DNA of 64,000 nt, from the NCBI RefSeq assembly GCF_000317145.1, contig NC_019697.1:1674001-1738000 (forward strand), in the 5' to 3' direction. How positions within the stretch are numbered: the first letter of the stretch is position 1; each line of letters opens with the position of its first letter. The translations under genes were made by a program, and so were the position numbers. Below are positions 27,707 to 36,522 of the stretch, piece after piece. The notes beneath the pieces are model-generated. The model ran no database searches. It was not told the DNA's origin and was given only the letters and a program-made list of their open reading frames with translations. The stretch comes from Chamaesiphon minutus PCC 6605 (GTDB lineage Bacteria > Cyanobacteriota > Cyanobacteriia > Cyanobacteriales > Chamaesiphonaceae).

Positions 27707-28809
27707 TACTGTTGTGGGAGAAATAACAAACGATCGATCGTTAGATATTATGTGATTATGTCAAAAATTTGTAGGGTAGGTCAGAGGCATTGCTGCCCCT
27801 TTCCCCCCGAGAAACCGTGCTTACAAGTTTTCCAAGTACACGGCTTGAGCAATTCACTTTTTGTGGTGAATTTTGTGGTGGCAATATTGATGAACCCAGA
27901 TTAAGTTTCTGATTTCGTCTTTGCCACCTTGACATTTAGGGATAATGTGGTGCAAGTCTATAGGTTCGTCATTAAAGAGCGATTCCCCACAAACCTTACA
28001 TTTATATCCTTGTAGGTTGGCTACCTTTTCTTTGGCTTTATTATATCTGGTGGCTTCACTCTTAGCTTTGGTTCTCCATCTTTTCTCCCAGTAATCCTTT
28101 AATTTAGGGTCATCTGGGGAGGCAGTTTTAGTTACCATTGCATATCTCTCGATCTTAAACCAAGCGAAGTTGAGCATGTATGCCCCGATCTTTTTATCGC
28201 CAAAGTCCCATTTGGAATTCCTCGACAGGTTCAGTCTACCCCAGTACTTTCCTTTTTTCCAATAAGTTGGTTTATTAGGGTGGGTTCTGTTGGCATACCT
28301 TTTTTGTCGAGTAAATAGGTAATCATCTAAATTCCTAAAAATTTCACTTGATACTACCTTGCGGCAATACTCGGCAATACCCCTAATGATGGGGTTTATT
28401 TTAGCAATTAAAAGTCCTACTGTTTGTCCGTGGTATTTAAGGAATGTTTTCCTAATTTTGGATTTAACTTCCTTCACAAACTTATTACTAGGCTTGATAA
28501 GTAGCTTCCATCCTGTTTTGGTGTTGTTGACTTTATATTGTCTGATGTTGAATCCCAGAAAGTCGAATCCTTCGGAAATGTGGATTATTTTGGTCTTTTC
28601 CTTAGAAAGTTCCAGACCTCTTAATCCTAGCCATTCTTCTGTGGTTTCTTTTGCTTTAAGAGCATCCTCTTCTGACTCGCACAGTATTACAAAGTCGTCC
28701 CCATACCTGACCAGTATTCTTTTACCTTGACTTTCGCCTCTGTTGTTGTATTTAACACCTAAATGTTTCTCCAACCCATTGAGAGCGATATTGGCTAAAA
28801 GTGGTGAGA

Positions 28810-31190
28810 ATGGAGTAGGAACAAAGCGCACCTCTAAACCTTACAGTTTATGTGTTTCTTCATTCCTCTCCCCAAACCGGACGTGAGACTTTCACCTCAT
28901 CCGGCTTTCCATCATTGTTACGTGCTTCGTCCATACGAAGGCGTTTGAACATGACAATCACGACAAAGAAGTTGAAGATTTTCCGCCTCATCTTTACCCT
29001 TTGATTTTCGGGATTTGATGTGGTGTAGATCTAAGTTAATCGTGCTCGAACACACTTGACACTTAGCTCCTCTTTCAGCTTTAATTGTCTCCTTCAGCTC
29101 GCGCCATTGGGAATTATCGGCGTTGCCCAGCCACACCTGTTCCGATAAAGGTTGGTCGGCTAGTGGCACCCCTGTCCGATACTCTCCCTGAATATAAGGA
29201 TTTTCGGGAGAGCGAGAACGATATTTAGTTAATGGTAAATCACTCAAGCGATAGAGATAAAGAATCTTGTCACCGTTGCGAATACCCAAGTTAAATCTCC
29301 GACCATCCTCGCGCAGTTTATACATCTTGATGATGTGTTTGGGGGATAACTTATGCCGTTTACAAAGCCAGCGAAATAGTCGTTGATTGACCCAAAAGTC
29401 TAAATCTTTGGCTATATCTTTAACATTGCAGTGACGATAATAGTTAATCCACCCTCTTAAAACTGCATTCAGGGCAGAGAATTTCAACAAGGGGGAATCT
29501 TGAAACCATTTTCGCTTGGTCATCTCCTTAATGGTCTGTTTGAACTTCTTAATGTTTTTCAATGCAGGTGTGACCAACATTTTAGGTCGGTCGTGTCCGC
29601 TGACATAGCGTTGAATGTGAAAACCTAAGAAGTCAATACCATCATTAACATGGGTAATGTGCGTTTTTTCCAGCGACAATTCAAGTTGGAGTTCTTCTTT
29701 GAGGAAGATGCTAAATTCTTCCTTGAGTCTCATCGCTTCTGCTTTGCTGCCATTGGTCAGTAATAACCAATCATCTGCATAGCGGATTAAAGCACAATTT
29801 CCTTGATGTCTGGTACGGCGACGTTCTTTCTCTTTGCGGTCGAGGTTGCCATATTTCTGCCACCAATAGAGATCTAATTGGTGCAAGTAAATATTCGCCA
29901 AAAGCGGCGAACAAATACCACCTTGCGGTGTACCGATATCGGTATGTTTGAACAGATGACCTTCCATGATTCCCGCTTTGAGAAAACTTTCTACCAGTTT
30001 CAGGAGACGATTATCGGCGATTCTTTTCGCCATGATTTTGAGCAGTATCTGATGATGAATACTGTCAAATGCCGCTTTGATATCTCCCTCAATTACCCAA
30101 TAGTATTTGTTGCGACGGTTAATGTAGCTATCTAATCTGGCGATGCAATCTTGAGTTCTGCGCTGTGGTCGAAAACCATTGGAGCAGTTCAGAAAGTCAC
30201 TTTCATAGATTGGCTCTAACACCATCTTCAACAACATTTGGACTGTTCTGTCCTTGAGTGTGGGAATACCTAGCGGTCGTTGTTTACCATTTGATTTGGG
30301 GATGTAAACGCGACGGACTGGCATCGGTCGGAATTGTTTGGTTTGTAATTCCGTCCGTAACGCATTCACGAATTCAGTTTTGGCTGATTCCGCTGCGAGC
30401 GTCTTTTTTGTAATGCCGTCTATCCCTGCCGTTTTAGCTCCTGTATTGGAGAGTACGGCTGTTAAGGCGGTTCTAATCCAATCCTCTCGACAAATGAGTC
30501 GATACAGATCGTCGAACTGATGTTCTGCTTGATGCTGTGCCTTGATGGCGAGACTATGTTGGGTTTTGATGATATCGGACATACGTTTTAGTCCTCTCTA
30601 GTTCCCTTAACTTATCTCTAACAATGACTGCCATCCTTCGCCATGTACCAGACTATTTTCTGGCTCGGACTACTACGATGGCTCTGCCACACGATAACTA
30701 CTTCAGTTGCAGCTAACCCAGTCTCAATCGACCAGTTATCGTGCTTCCTACGTTCATACAGTGGTACGTGATTGTCTAGCCTTAGACTTCCTCTTTACAC
30801 CAATCGGATACAGACCCAGTATCCGCGACAACAGCCGATGGTTTATACCTCTATAACCAGAGCAGTTCAGTCCGAATAAACAGACTTTTTCATCAGTAGC
30901 GTCGAACACTGATTTACCTGTTGTCTCACGCCATCTCTGTTGTTTATCAGCGTGTCCAAGGTGACGGTGCTTCGGACAAGGATTCCTCTCGTAGTCATAG
31001 CTAGACTCAGGCTCGAAACCTCATGCTGTAACAGAGTGCCAGCATTTTGTCCCTTGTTCCCCAGGCTTCAAACAGGTTCTCACTCATTGTCCCCTGCCTG
31101 CTGGGTCAGCCTTAATACCTTGAGGTAGGTATTATCTCGTGGTTGTTTTGGCTCACCTAGAGCATTACCACTGTACGCTTCGCAGCGCAC
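28810..31190 (-). mobile_element. Group II intron A (inner, nested), 2381 bp
   Basis: 5' end GTGCGCTGCGAAGCG at 31190; 3' end at 28810. Domain V sits near 28874-28908 (complement of AAACCGGACGTGAG...CTCATCCGGCTTT); domain VI has a stem (GGAG, AGGAA pairing TTCCT, CTCC) with a single bulged A and ends CTCCAT. It splits intron B's RT gene within QGGI|SPLLAN; removal gives GGG-ATT-ATC-TCA (GIIS). Confidence 0.9.
28918..30582 (-). CDS. Group II intron A reverse transcriptase/maturase with HNH domain
   Basis: 554 residues, intact. RT fingers and palm: [73 protein letters not shown] (catalytic YADD), then GIDFLGFHIQRYV, a maturase X region with RGWINYYRHCN, and a C-terminal HNH nuclease (CQVCSSTINLDLHHIKSR, LLCRDCH). 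It would splice intron A and drive its retrohoming. ATG at 30582; 608 bases to the intron 5' end hold domains I-III. Its RT differs clearly from the RT of intron B (CICSPLL versus IISPLL, YADD versus YGDD), so this is not a self-duplication but a different intron lineage. Confidence 0.93.
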   Translation of the reverse strand: MSDIIKTQHSLAIKAQHQAEHQFDDLYRLICREDWIRTALTAVLSNTGAKTAGIDGITKKTLAAESAKTEFVNALRTELQTKQFRPMPVRRVYIPKSNGKQRPLGIPTLKDRTVQMLLKMVLEPIYESDFLNCSNGFRPQRRTQDCIARLDSYINRRNKYYWVIEGDIKAAFDSIHHQILLKIMAKRIADNRLLKLVESFLKAGIMEGHLFKHTDIGTPQGGICSPLLANIYLHQLDLYWWQKYGNLDRKEKERRRTRHQGNCALIRYADDWLLLTNGSKAEAMRLKEEFSIFLKEELQLELSLEKTHITHVNDGIDFLGFHIQRYVSGHDRPKMLVTPALKNIKKFKQTIKEMTKRKWFQDSPLLKFSALNAVLRGWINYYRHCNVKDIAKDLDFWVNQRLFRWLCKRHKLSPKHIIKMYKLREDGRRFNLGIRNGDKILYLYRLSDLPLTKYRSRSPENPYIQGEYRTGVPLADQPLSEQVWLGNADNSQWRELKETIKAERGAKCQVCSSTINLDLHHIKSRKSKGKDEAENLQLLCRDCHVQTPSYGRST

Positions 31191-33480
31191 TAATCCCCCC
31201 TTGCGGGGTTCCAGATTCGGTTCGTTGGAATGTGTTACCATCCACGTAACCTGATTTGAGCCACGCACTGATTAATCTTCTAGCGGGAAAATTCCCGATT
31301 GATTTCATCAGATTATTATGGTCAATGTTATCGAAACATCCGCTGATGTCGGCATCTACTATCCATTTCTTCGTCTTATTAGGACGTGTAGCTGAATAGA
31401 TTTTGCAAATAGAATCATGGACGCTCCGACCTGGGCGGAAACCGTAGCTACACCCTTCAAACTTGGCTTCCCAGTAAGGTTCTAGGGCATTCTTGACGAT
31501 TGCCTGGAGACACCTATCTCTAATGGTTGGTATGCCTAGCGGTCTATTCTTTCCGTTTGATTTAGGTATGTATACTCGTCGGGTAGGTTTTGGTTGCCAA
31601 TCATTGTTATTCATGGCTAGGTCATTAGTTAGTTTCATCCTTTGTAAGGGTGTCTTGACTAAAACCCTGTCTACCCCTGCGCTCTTTCTTCCTTGGTTAT
31701 CTTGTGTCGCTTTCCTTACGGAGAGTAAGACGTTAGAATAACTACGGAGCATTAACCGCTGTAACGAGCGTACCCTTTTGATGTCACCATTTTGAGTTGC
31801 CTTAAATATTCGCTGTCTCAATTGCCTAACGATGCGATTAGATTTCCGCCAGTTGACGTTATGCCAGTCGCTGTTCTCAATCGTTACGCTTACATCAGTT
31901 ATCTGTTGCATCTAGCTTTTCTGATTAAGTTCGGTTCTTTTACTTTGAACATCTAGACTGAATCACCTGTTGAAGTCAGCACCCTTTCAAGTTGGGTATT
32001 GCCCTATCCATCCAGTTATTAGCATTGGAGCTTTTTCCTGTTCCCTTTCGAGCAATGGCATTCGCTTTTTCAACATCCTCTTCCCCCTTAGTAGTTCAGC
32101 TTTCCTTGCGGTTAGCTTACTTCAATTGTTAATTAAAGAACTAATGGGGATTGCCCCGTTTCACACCGTTGAGATGCGACGTATTTAGGTTCCTGCTATA
32201 CTCCGAGGGTATATGGTAGTCCAAATTAACTGAAGTATGAAGTTAATTCTTTTGTCAAACAAAATCTGGGTGTTTGACCTTAACCCTGAGATAGCCTAAT
32301 CATCGTTGGCTATTTTGATATAACGAAGTCTAAAATGCAAGTTCACAAAATGTTAACCATGTACGTCTTACCCTAGCCCGTTGTTTCCTCGTATGATTCG
32401 ATTCGCAGCAGACATTTAACCCTCTAGCTGTGATACGTTGCCGTTACCAGCAACGCACCTTTGAGCGGGTACAGTCTTGACTACTAGACTGGAGCCTTTC
32501 TAAGGGACTCACTCTTTGGTGCGCCTTTCGGGTCGCACATACTCTCTACCATAATAACTGTCCCGATGGATTTGGCAGTGCGCTCGCCGCTTACTTGAAA
32601 TTTGGTGACAAATCCGAATATATCGGTGTCAAACATCAACAAGACCCACCAGAAATGGAACCAGGTTCAGAAGTTTATATTCTCGACTTTAGTTACCCGC
32701 GACAGGTGATGGAATCACTGTTAGAACGACACACTCAAGTCATCACTCTCGACCACCATAAAACAGCCCAAGAAGCACTACTGGGATTACGCGGTGCCCT
32801 ATTCGATATGAATCGATCTGGCGCGATGATTAGCTGGGAATACTTTCATCCAGAGCGACCGATTCCCGACCTATTTAGGTACATTCAAGACCGCGATCTG
32901 TGGCAATGGAAATTAGAGGGTACTGGCGAAATTGCCGCCGGATTGCAATTACTCCCGCAAGAATTCGACCTCTGGATTGAATTACTTACGCCCGAAGGTT
33001 TAAAGCAGTTACGGCAAGATGGTAAGACTATTTTGAGATACCAAACTAAGGAAATTCAGGGTTTATTAAAGCACGTCTATCTAGACAATCTCCCGCCTTA
33101 TCAAGCCCCGACTGGAGCATGGATAACTGGAGCTAAAATCCCGCTAATTAATTGCTCCAATTACGATATCGTTTCCGATCTGTGTCACCAAATGCTCGAA
33201 GAGTACCCCGATTATCCCGTTGTGGCTAGCTGGTTGAGAGGGAAGTCGAGTATTTCTTATTCCCTCCGTTCTGTACCGGACTTTGACTGTTCGGAGATAG
33301 CTAAACTTTATGGAGGCGGCGGACACAAGAATAGTGCGGGGTTTAAACTTGCCATCTAAAACCTTTTGGTGGCTCCTTCGACTCAGAGGGGTTCGATTTG
33401 GCAGAAACTAATGAAGGATTGGCAGATCTCGATTGCAAACTTTGATGCTAAAGTTCTACTCACACCGATCTAAAAACAAC

Positions 33481-33693
33481 ATGAATTTATCACCGGAATG
33501 GGCTAAGACTTTTGCGGAACATGCCGAACTTTCTGCTCGTGAGGCTGCGGATTTATTGAATATTCCTTATGCGGTATTGGTCGCGGCGATTGAATTAGGG
33601 GAAATTCTACACCGGAAGGTAGGTAAGTCTTACCGGATTCGGTTCAACGATCTGATGGATTATAAAGCGAGGATCGATCTGGCTAAATCGTAA
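33481..33693 (+). CDS. Small excisionase-like helix-turn-helix protein
   Basis: 70 residues from ATG 33481 (the frame extends back to 33433). Winged-helix/excisionase-type domain: LSAREAADLLNIPYAVLVAA is the helix-turn-helix and VGKSYRIRFNDLMDYKARID the wing and following helix, as in Xis/MerR-like DNA-binding proteins and some antitoxins. No toxin or recombinase is adjacent. It is 120 bases after the DHH gene stop. Role unknown: excisionase, antitoxin or small regulator. Confidence 0.65.
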   Translation: MNLSPEWAKTFAEHAELSAREAADLLNIPYAVLVAAIELGEILHRKVGKSYRIRFNDLMDYKARIDLAKS

Positions 33694-33884
33694 TGAAATT
33701 AGGATCGCTAACCTGACTTTTCACGTTAAGTCTGAACTGCAATCTGGAGATGTAAAAAACCTCATCATTTTCACTGAGCATCGATCGCACAGCCATCATC
33801 ACAAAGCTCTCGATCTTTGAGCAGTTGCTGACGCTGGGCAACGATCGTTTTCAGGGACAAATATCTATGGAATGTACAATCGAA

Positions 33885-36062
33885 CTATTGTGCGTTTACC
33901 TTAATCGATTTAGCAACCTCCGCATCGAGATTACCCAATTTTGGACTCCACCATTGCCCTTCTTTGCCCCGAAAATAAGCGACATCCTTGTGTTTGAGCT
34001 TGGTTCTAGCTTCCGCATCCGAACACCTTAACATCGACTTGGATTGCCCGTCTTTCATGTAGCTATATTCTTCCAACGGCTTTTTGCAAACCGGACAAGG
34101 ATGTTCTGTTGACTTTGCTGGCGATGACTGCTCGGTTTTTGCCTGTGGAATCTGCCATTCATTCGTTCGCTCCGACCAAAACATTACCAATCCCTTTCCC
34201 TCACTATTTTTACAGCCATCCTCACACTTGAGGAAATAGCCCTTCTTAACTTTCTTGGTGGGTACTTTAGACATTGGCTTGCTACAGGTCGGACATTTCG
34301 ATCTTGATTTCTCCAGCTCTTTACCTTGGAACGATCCATAATCCTGTTCCGGTAGATTCAGAGTCGCCTTACTTAATGCTGGTGCAAAATAGCTCCGGTT
34401 CCATTCAATCAGGTAGCTTTGCCATTCCTGCTGACCCTTGGAGATCGCATCGAGTTGAGTTTCCATCCCAGCGGTAAATTCTGATTGAATCAACTCTGGC
34501 AATGCTTGCATCAGAAAGTCATCCACTTGCAAACCCACAGTCGTCGGCTGTACTTTGCTCTTGACTAGCTCGACATAATTACGCTGCTTGAGGGTGGCAA
34601 TCGTCGGCGCGTAAGTGGAAGGACGACCGATCCCGCGACGTTCCATCAATTGAACGAGTTTTGGTTCGCTGTAACGTGGCGGTGGTTGAGTCTGCTTCTG
34701 CTCGTGACTGACATTAGTAGCGGTGAGTGGTTGTTTTGGTTGCAAGCTCGGTAGGATGGCATCACCGCTAATATCTTTCCAATATTTGGCATAGCCAGCA
34801 AATTCAAGCATTTGCCCTCTCGCTTGCCACTGGATCTCGCCAGACTGGGTAACGATCGTGGTTTTACGAATCTGAGCGGGTTTGCATTGGGAGGCGATCG
34901 ATCTCATCCAAATCATCAGGTACAGAGCGAATTCATCCTCGGAAAGCTGCTGTTTGAGTTCGCTGGAGGCTTTGGTGATATCTGTCGGTCTGACCGCTTC
35001 ATGGGCTTCCTGAGCGTCTTTAGAACTCCGCTGTTTCGCTACCTTTGTAGGTACATTATCTTTATCGTGAGACAACAACCATTCTCTTGCAGCCTTACAA
35101 AAATCTTGACTGAGTTCGACCGAATCAGTCCGCATGTAAGTGATTAGCCCAGCTTCATAAAGCTTCTGAGCGACTGACATTGTATGTTCGGGACTGAACT
35201 TCAATCGCGCTCCAGCGGCTTGTTGGAGTGATGATGTGATAAAGGGTGCGGGTGGTTTTTTAGGAGTGAGTTTACCCTCGATCGATTTAACTTGATGGGG
35301 ATTAGCTCTGCCGCTCTCCACTAACCTGTCAGCTTCGGCTTGACTCAATACCCGCGTCGATTCGGTAACTTTCTCCATTGCTCCAGCATCGTCGCTAGTT
35401 TCCTCCTCTGGGGCTGGTGAAACAGCTTGAGCCGTGCCGTTGAAGAAAGCGCGAAAACCTTCGGCATAGTCCACAAATACCGACCAATAATCCTGCGGGA
35501 TGAAGGCTTGAATTTCCCGCTCTCGTTGACAGACAAGATGTAGGGTGGCAGACTGAACTCGTCCGACGCTTTTCGCGCCGTTATTCAGTCGCCAGATGAG
35601 GGGCGATCCTTTGTAGCCCACCAATTTATCCAAACAATCGCGACATCTACCCGCCTCGACAAGAGCCATATCTAGGGAGCGGGGAGAAGCAATTGCTTTC
35701 CTAACGGCGGATTCGGTAATCTCTTGATAGACCACTCGCTGGGGCTGTTTGAGCTTCAATACCTGGGCGATATGCCAGCCAATTACTTCCCCTTCCCGAT
35801 CTGGATCTGAGGCGATGAAGACTCGATCTGCTTGCTTTGCTGCGGCAATTAGTCCGGCTATTGTTTGTTTGGCTCTGTCGTCGCGGGGGATGTAGCGGCA
35901 ATCGATTGTCTCTGCACCCAGATCGAAGCCTAACGCACCGTCCCCATCGTTGGCGAGTTGGCGAATATGCCCGATTGAAGCCTTGACATCCCAGTCGGAG
36001 CCGAGGATACTCCTAAGCTTTTTAATTTTGCCAGCAGATTCGACGATAAGCAGATTTCGCAT
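33885..36062 (-). CDS. topA: Type IA DNA topoisomerase (topoisomerase I), plasmid copy
   Basis: 725 residues. Toprim domain at the N-terminus (LLIVESAGKIKKL, Glu; FIASDPDREGEVIGWHIA, DxD), KSVGRVQSATLHLV, catalytic Tyr in LITYMRTDSVELS near residue 308, GRPSTYAPTIATL, and C-terminal zinc ribbons (CPTCSKPMSKVP with CEDGCKN, and CPVCKKPLEEYSY). It relaxes negative supercoils in one-strand cuts. The second ribbon has only one distal cysteine (LRCSDAEARTK), so it may be degenerate. Shorter than many chromosomal cyanobacterial TopA. It often accompanies conjugative elements (TraE-like helper topoisomerase), which fits this plasmid setting. ATG at 36062. Confidence 0.92.
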   Translation of the reverse strand: MRNLLIVESAGKIKKLRSILGSDWDVKASIGHIRQLANDGDGALGFDLGAETIDCRYIPRDDRAKQTIAGLIAAAKQADRVFIASDPDREGEVIGWHIAQVLKLKQPQRVVYQEITESAVRKAIASPRSLDMALVEAGRCRDCLDKLVGYKGSPLIWRLNNGAKSVGRVQSATLHLVCQREREIQAFIPQDYWSVFVDYAEGFRAFFNGTAQAVSPAPEEETSDDAGAMEKVTESTRVLSQAEADRLVESGRANPHQVKSIEGKLTPKKPPAPFITSSLQQAAGARLKFSPEHTMSVAQKLYEAGLITYMRTDSVELSQDFCKAAREWLLSHDKDNVPTKVAKQRSSKDAQEAHEAVRPTDITKASSELKQQLSEDEFALYLMIWMRSIASQCKPAQIRKTTIVTQSGEIQWQARGQMLEFAGYAKYWKDISGDAILPSLQPKQPLTATNVSHEQKQTQPPPRYSEPKLVQLMERRGIGRPSTYAPTIATLKQRNYVELVKSKVQPTTVGLQVDDFLMQALPELIQSEFTAGMETQLDAISKGQQEWQSYLIEWNRSYFAPALSKATLNLPEQDYGSFQGKELEKSRSKCPTCSKPMSKVPTKKVKKGYFLKCEDGCKNSEGKGLVMFWSERTNEWQIPQAKTEQSSPAKSTEHPCPVCKKPLEEYSYMKDGQSKSMLRCSDAEARTKLKHKDVAYFRGKEGQWWSPKLGNLDAEVAKSIKVNAQ

Positions 36063-36074
36063 AAATATTGATAT

Positions 36075-36368
36075 TCATTCATTTGCTATTCTACCTATGT
36101 GCGTAGGGAATGAAATAATCATCTCTCGATAGCCTTCAAAATCGAACGTCCAGAACTTAAACTCCTTACTAATTCGATCGACAACCTTATATTCGGCGGT
36201 TGTCTTCATAGTAAAATTAGTTATTATCGAAAAGCCTTTGCTATCTTCTTCTGTGCTCACTACAATACTTTTTAAATTGTTAGTTAACTCAGATGCCGCA
36301 GATCTCAATTTATCCGTATTGCTGGACGTTGGGAGAGTTGAAACCTCAATCGTTACTCGAACATTCAT
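36075..36368 (-). CDS. Hypothetical 97-aa protein upstream of topA
   Basis: Unrecognised. 97 residues, soluble, with alternating beta segments (MNVRVTIEVSTLP, GFSIITNFTMKTTAEYKVVD, FWTFDFEGYREMIISFPT) and helical NTDKLRSAASELTNNLKS, an alpha/beta sandwich look. It ends 12 bases before the topA ATG and is probably co-transcribed with it. ATG 36368. Judged real from its composition, its start and its operon position. Confidence 0.6.
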   Translation of the reverse strand: MNVRVTIEVSTLPTSSNTDKLRSAASELTNNLKSIVVSTEEDSKGFSIITNFTMKTTAEYKVVDRISKEFKFWTFDFEGYREMIISFPTHIGRIANE

Positions 36369-36403
36369 ATTAGATCCCTTTACAAACTTGACGATCTAAA
36401 CCC

Positions 36404-36433
36404 TCGACCGCCTTAGTGGCGCGCTTCGCGATC
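36404..36433. repeat. 30-nt dispersed repeat, second copy
   Basis: Matches 5191-5220 at 28 of 30 bases (TCGACCGCCTT-G/A-GTGGCGCG...). The copy at 5191 is inside the virB10 reading frame; this one is in the intergenic region before the IS. Confidence 0.7.
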
Positions 36434-36522
36434 GTAGAAATCGACACTAAATTCTACCTCACAACTCAACTGGCGGCATAGCAAATAGCTTGTATCCTCC
36501 AACCCCAACCACACATCTACCA
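36434..36522 (-). pseudogene. Possible short coding remnant split by the IS at 36523
   Basis: Reading the minus strand from about 38000 to 36434 without the IS, one frame stays open and looks protein-like: ...YSESKVGLKLVDVWLGLEDT followed by SYLLCRQLSCEVEFSVDFYD, ending at a TAA inside the 30-nt repeat. No start codon is visible in the outside part, so this is at best a decayed small gene. Confidence 0.25.

Larger units (their letters stand above)
27854..31911 (-). pseudogene. Group II intron B reverse transcriptase/maturase, interrupted by intron A
   Basis: Exons 31911-31191 and 28809-27854. Joined they encode 558 residues: RT domain ([58 protein letters not shown] across the junction, LVRYGDDFVIL), maturase X domain (GFDFLGFNIRQYK onward) and a C-terminal HNH nuclease (CKVCGESLFNDEPIDLHHII, HQYCHHKIHHKK). 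The active-site box is YGDD rather than the commoner YADD. Because intron A lies in the same orientation, splicing could regenerate an intact protein, so this may be functional despite the interruption. ATG at 31911. Confidence 0.88.
27771..32538 (-). mobile_element. Group II intron B (outer), 4768 bp with nested intron A
   Basis: Minus-strand ribozyme. 5' end GTGCGACCCGAAAGG at 32538 (consensus GUGYG). 3' end: domain V (GAGCCGTGTA...GAAA...ACGGTT) near 27809-27848, then domain VI ending CCTACCCTAC at 27771. About 630 bases precede the reverse transcriptase gene, the usual size for domains I-III. Without the inner intron it is 2387 bp. Exact ends are confirmed because removal restores the DHH reading frame. 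Confidence 0.9.
27758..33359 (+). pseudogene. DHH-family phosphoesterase gene split by an antisense group II intron
   Basis: 13 bases at 27758-27770 (MSKI plus one base) and 32539-33359 form one frame: MSKIYTLYHNNCPDGFGSAL and on, 277 residues. Motifs: CPDGFGSA, YILDFSYP, ITLDHHKTA (the DHH signature) and C-terminal GGGGHKNSAGF (DHHA1 domain), as in RecJ/NrnA-like nucleases and nanoRNases that bind two metal ions. The insertion keeps the frame exactly at codon 5 but lies in the opposite orientation, so it cannot splice out of this gene's mRNA. An internal TTG at 32595 might give a truncated protein lacking the first motif, which would be inactive. Confidence 0.85.

Noticed and set aside
30583-32538. 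Possible small genes between intron ORFs
   Set aside because: These stretches are intron domains I-III, which are structured RNA rather than protein coding.
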